Shown here piece after piece: positions 5,645-7,415 of a DNA stretch of 7,415 nucleotides. Numbering within the stretch: position 1 is the stretch's first letter; each line of letters begins with the position of its first letter. Both the position numbers and the translations under genes were made by a program. Below the pieces are notes generated by a model. That model had not been told where the DNA came from and did no database searches. It worked only from the letters and a program-made list of their open reading frames with translations. This stretch comes from Pseudomonadota bacterium (GTDB lineage: Bacteria; Pseudomonadota; Alphaproteobacteria; Micropepsales; Micropepsaceae): contig JAKAVI010000242.1 of NCBI GenBank assembly GCA_021817355.1, forward strand, positions 1-7,415, given 5' to 3'.

Positions 5645-6322
5645 ATGCGTATTCTGGTAGTGGAAGACGATTTGGAAGCTCAGCGGTACCTCGTCAATGG
5701 CCTCAAGGAGGCTGGCCATGTCGTCGACGACGCGGCGGACGGAGAACTCGGTCTTACCCTGGCACTCTCGCGACCCTATGATGTAGCCATCATCGATCGC
5801 ATGCTGCCGCGCATGGATGGCCTTAAGATGGTGGAAGAGTTGCGCGAACACTCGAACGTCACGCCCGTGCTGTTCCTTTCGGCACTCTCGGACGTTGATG
5901 ACCGCGTCAAGGGATTGAAGGCAGGCGGCGACGATTACCTCACCAAACCTTATGCGTTTGTTGAACTGCTGGCGCGTCTCGATGCCTTGATGCGCCGCCG
6001 CCAGCCTGGAGCGGTCAAGACGTTGTTGCAAGTTGGAGATCTTGAGCTCGATCTTCTGACCCGGACCGCCCGGCGCGGCGATGTCGATATCGACCTGCAG
6101 CCCCGCGAATTCCGCCTCCTCGAATATCTCATGCGGCATGCGGGGCAGGTGGTAACCCGCACCATGTTGCTCGAGAGCGTCTGGGAATATCACTTCGATC
6201 CCCAGACCAATGTCATCGACGTGCACATTTCCCGTCTGCGTGCCAAGATCGATAAGGGGTTTGACGTGCCTCTGCTGCACACCGTTCGTGGTGCTGGTTA
6301 TATGATCCGGGCGCGCGGCTGA
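5645..6322 (+). CDS. OmpR/PhoB-family response regulator (FeuP-like by gene position)
   Basis: Cytoplasmic DNA-binding regulator switched on by phosphorylation, presumably by the kinase encoded next. The 225 residues are a normal length for the family. The receiver domain (1-118) has the acidic pair Asp8/Asp9, the phospho-acceptor Asp51 (IIDRMLPRMDG), Ser79 in LFLSA, and Lys101 in LTKPY. The winged-helix output domain (about 128-223) shows LQPREFRLLEYL, VTRTMLLESVW, the recognition-helix stretch NVIDVHISRLRAKID and the C-terminal hairpin TVRGAGYMIR. ATG 5645 gives the usual MRILVVEDD start; GTG 5639 is in frame, two codons upstream and closer to AGAGGA (5629-5634), and is a real alternative. 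The closest positional counterpart I know is rhizobial FeuP, next to degP; target genes cannot be read from the sequence. Probably cotranscribed with the kinase and perhaps with htrA, as I see no strong terminator between them. Confidence 0.94.
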   Translation: MRILVVEDDLEAQRYLVNGLKEAGHVVDDAADGELGLTLALSRPYDVAIIDRMLPRMDGLKMVEELREHSNVTPVLFLSALSDVDDRVKGLKAGGDDYLTKPYAFVELLARLDALMRRRQPGAVKTLLQVGDLELDLLTRTARRGDVDIDLQPREFRLLEYLMRHAGQVVTRTMLLESVWEYHFDPQTNVIDVHISRLRAKIDKGFDVPLLHTVRGAGYMIRARG

Positions 6323-6331
6323 GTTGCTGTT

Positions 6332-7415
6332 GTGGAGGAACGCTCGGCGAGCGCATGGCGGGACGCAGATCATTCCCCCTACGACGTGCAGACCCGGCCG
6401 CAGACCTGGCGTATTGGTCTCCTGCGCACCGTCGCCTTCCGCATTGTACTGCTTTACGTCGCCCTCTTTGCCATCTCCACGACGGCAATCCTCGCCTTCA
6501 CCTATTGGAACACCAAGCGCGCCCTTGACTCGGAAACCGACTCTATCATTTCAGCAGAGCTTTCGGCTCTTGAAGGCCAATATCAGGAGCTGGGACTTGT
6601 CGGTCTGATCAACGCGCTTAATGTGCGCTCGGTGCGTGGTGGTCAGATGCTTTATGTGCTGACCGACCAGCGATTCCGGAGGATCGCGGGAAATCTCGAC
6701 GGCTGGCCGCAGGTCCGGGCGCGCGAAAGTGATTATCAGAACTTCAAATATGACCGCAACGGACAGACCCGCCATGCCAGAGGGTTTGTCTTCAATCTGA
6801 CCGGGGGGCTGCACCTATTGGTGGCCCGAGATATTCACGAACAGTATGAAAGTGAGCGCCTGTTTACCACAGCGCTGCCGTGGTCGGTGGGGTTACTGCT
6901 GTTGCTGGCGCTTGGAGGAGGAGTTCTTCTTAGCAGCGACCTGCTTCGGCGCCTCGATGTGATCAACTCCACGAGCAAGGTGATCATGGCCGGAGATTTG
7001 ACCCGTCGTGTACCAGTGTCGCGGGCCCACGATGAATTTGATCTCGTGGCTTCCAACCTGAATTCCATGCTCGACCGCATCGAGCAGTTGATGAAGGGTA
7101 TGCGCGAGGTAACAGATTCAGTTGCCCATGATCTGCGCTCGCCGCTAAACCGCCTGCGCAACCGCCTTGAATCTGCTGCAACGCGACTGGACCCGGACAC
7201 CCATACGGCAGCAGAAATCGATGCGGCGATCGCCGAAACGGATCACCTCATCGCGACCTTCAATGCGCTTCTGCTCATCGCTCAGGCTGAAGCCGGTGTG
7301 GTACGCGAAGCCATGACGCTGGTGGATCTTTCCAGCGTTGTGGAAGGCGTCGCCGAGCTCTATGCGCCGGTGGCTGAAGAGAAGGGGATAGAGCTCGCCG
7401 TCGATCTGAGCGAGC
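6332..7415 (+). CDS. Membrane sensor histidine kinase, partner of the upstream regulator; 3' end cut by window edge
   Basis: Senses a periplasmic or membrane signal and autophosphorylates on His before passing phosphate to the regulator. In the 361 codons visible: cytoplasmic N-terminus (1-33), first membrane helix (about 36-58), a periplasmic domain of about 120 residues that matches no sensor fold I can name, second helix (about 183-205), HAMP domain (about 206-258), and a HisKA dimerisation helix with DSVAHDLRSPLNRLRNRLE, where His266 is the phosphorylated residue. The ATP-binding N, D, F and G boxes lie beyond the window. Start: GTG 6332, 9 nt after the regulator stop and in the same frame; no in-frame ATG occurs before 6647, which is after the first helix. 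No clear Shine-Dalgarno precedes it, so it probably relies on coupling to the regulator. GTG 6386 is a second option. Position suggests a FeuQ-like kinase, but the signal is unknown. Confidence 0.92.
   Translation, partial: MEERSASAWRDADHSPYDVQTRPQTWRIGLLRTVAFRIVLLYVALFAISTTAILAFTYWNTKRALDSETDSIISAELSALEGQYQELGLVGLINALNVRSVRGGQMLYVLTDQRFRRIAGNLDGWPQVRARESDYQNFKYDRNGQTRHARGFVFNLTGGLHLLVARDIHEQYESERLFTTALPWSVGLLLLLALGGGVLLSSDLLRRLDVINSTSKVIMAGDLTRRVPVSRAHDEFDLVASNLNSMLDRIEQLMKGMREVTDSVAHDLRSPLNRLRNRLESAATRLDPDTHTAAEIDAAIAETDHLIATFNALLLIAQAEAGVVREAMTLVDLSSVVEGVAELYAPVAEEKGIELAVDLSE

Noticed and set aside
5546..6373. Open frame of 275 codons on the minus strand opposite the response regulator
   Set aside because: Antisense shadow of a complete OmpR-family gene; no motif or ribosome site supports it.
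1..7415. Mobile elements, CRISPR array, tRNA/rRNA, toxin-antitoxin or other defence genes
   Set aside because: None seen: no terminal repeats, transposase or recombinase motifs, regularly spaced repeats or small two-gene toxin pairs; all space is taken by core genes.

Overview
The window looks like a chromosomal stretch from a GC-rich Gram-negative bacterium, most likely an alphaproteobacterium. The gene order ccmE-ccmF-ccmH, then an HtrA protease, then an OmpR-type regulator and its kinase, matches the cycJ-cycK-cycL-degP-regulator-kinase order I know from rhizobia. The genus cannot be fixed from the sequence. I see no mobile element, CRISPR array, rRNA or tRNA. Coding density is high and all main genes read alike in composition.

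Layout: positions 1-730 (minus strand) hold the N-terminal two thirds of a fold-type III PLP decarboxylase of the ornithine/lysine/diaminopimelate group, cut by the left edge. A 184-bp divergent gap (731-914) carries a candidate promoter for each direction and three perfect inverted repeats. Positions 915-3771 hold ccmE, ccmF and ccmH, joined by two 4-bp ATGA overlaps, which form a translationally coupled operon for heme delivery and ligation in cytochrome c maturation. A 153-bp gap (3772-3924) contains a terminator-like stem, an AT-rich island with dyad and 11-bp direct repeat, a candidate promoter, and a hairpin that touches the htrA ribosome binding site. The HtrA/DegP-type protease occupies 3925-5538. 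A 106-bp gap follows, almost filled by a possible 31-codon ORF. The response regulator (5645-6322) is followed 9 nt later, in the same frame, by a membrane histidine kinase (6332 to the right edge, incomplete).

The common theme is the cell envelope. CcmE/F/H assemble c-type cytochromes in the periplasm. HtrA degrades or refolds damaged periplasmic proteins. The kinase has a periplasmic sensor domain and presumably phosphorylates the adjacent regulator. The decarboxylase (probably polyamine synthesis) is transcribed away from this block and probably belongs to a separate unit.

I found no clearly new system. The most interesting leads are regulatory: the structured, AT-rich leader of htrA, the short ORF between htrA and the regulator, and the regulator/kinase pair that share one frame and are separated by a single TGA, the kinase having no usable ATG. 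Promoter and operator calls were made by eye and are tentative.
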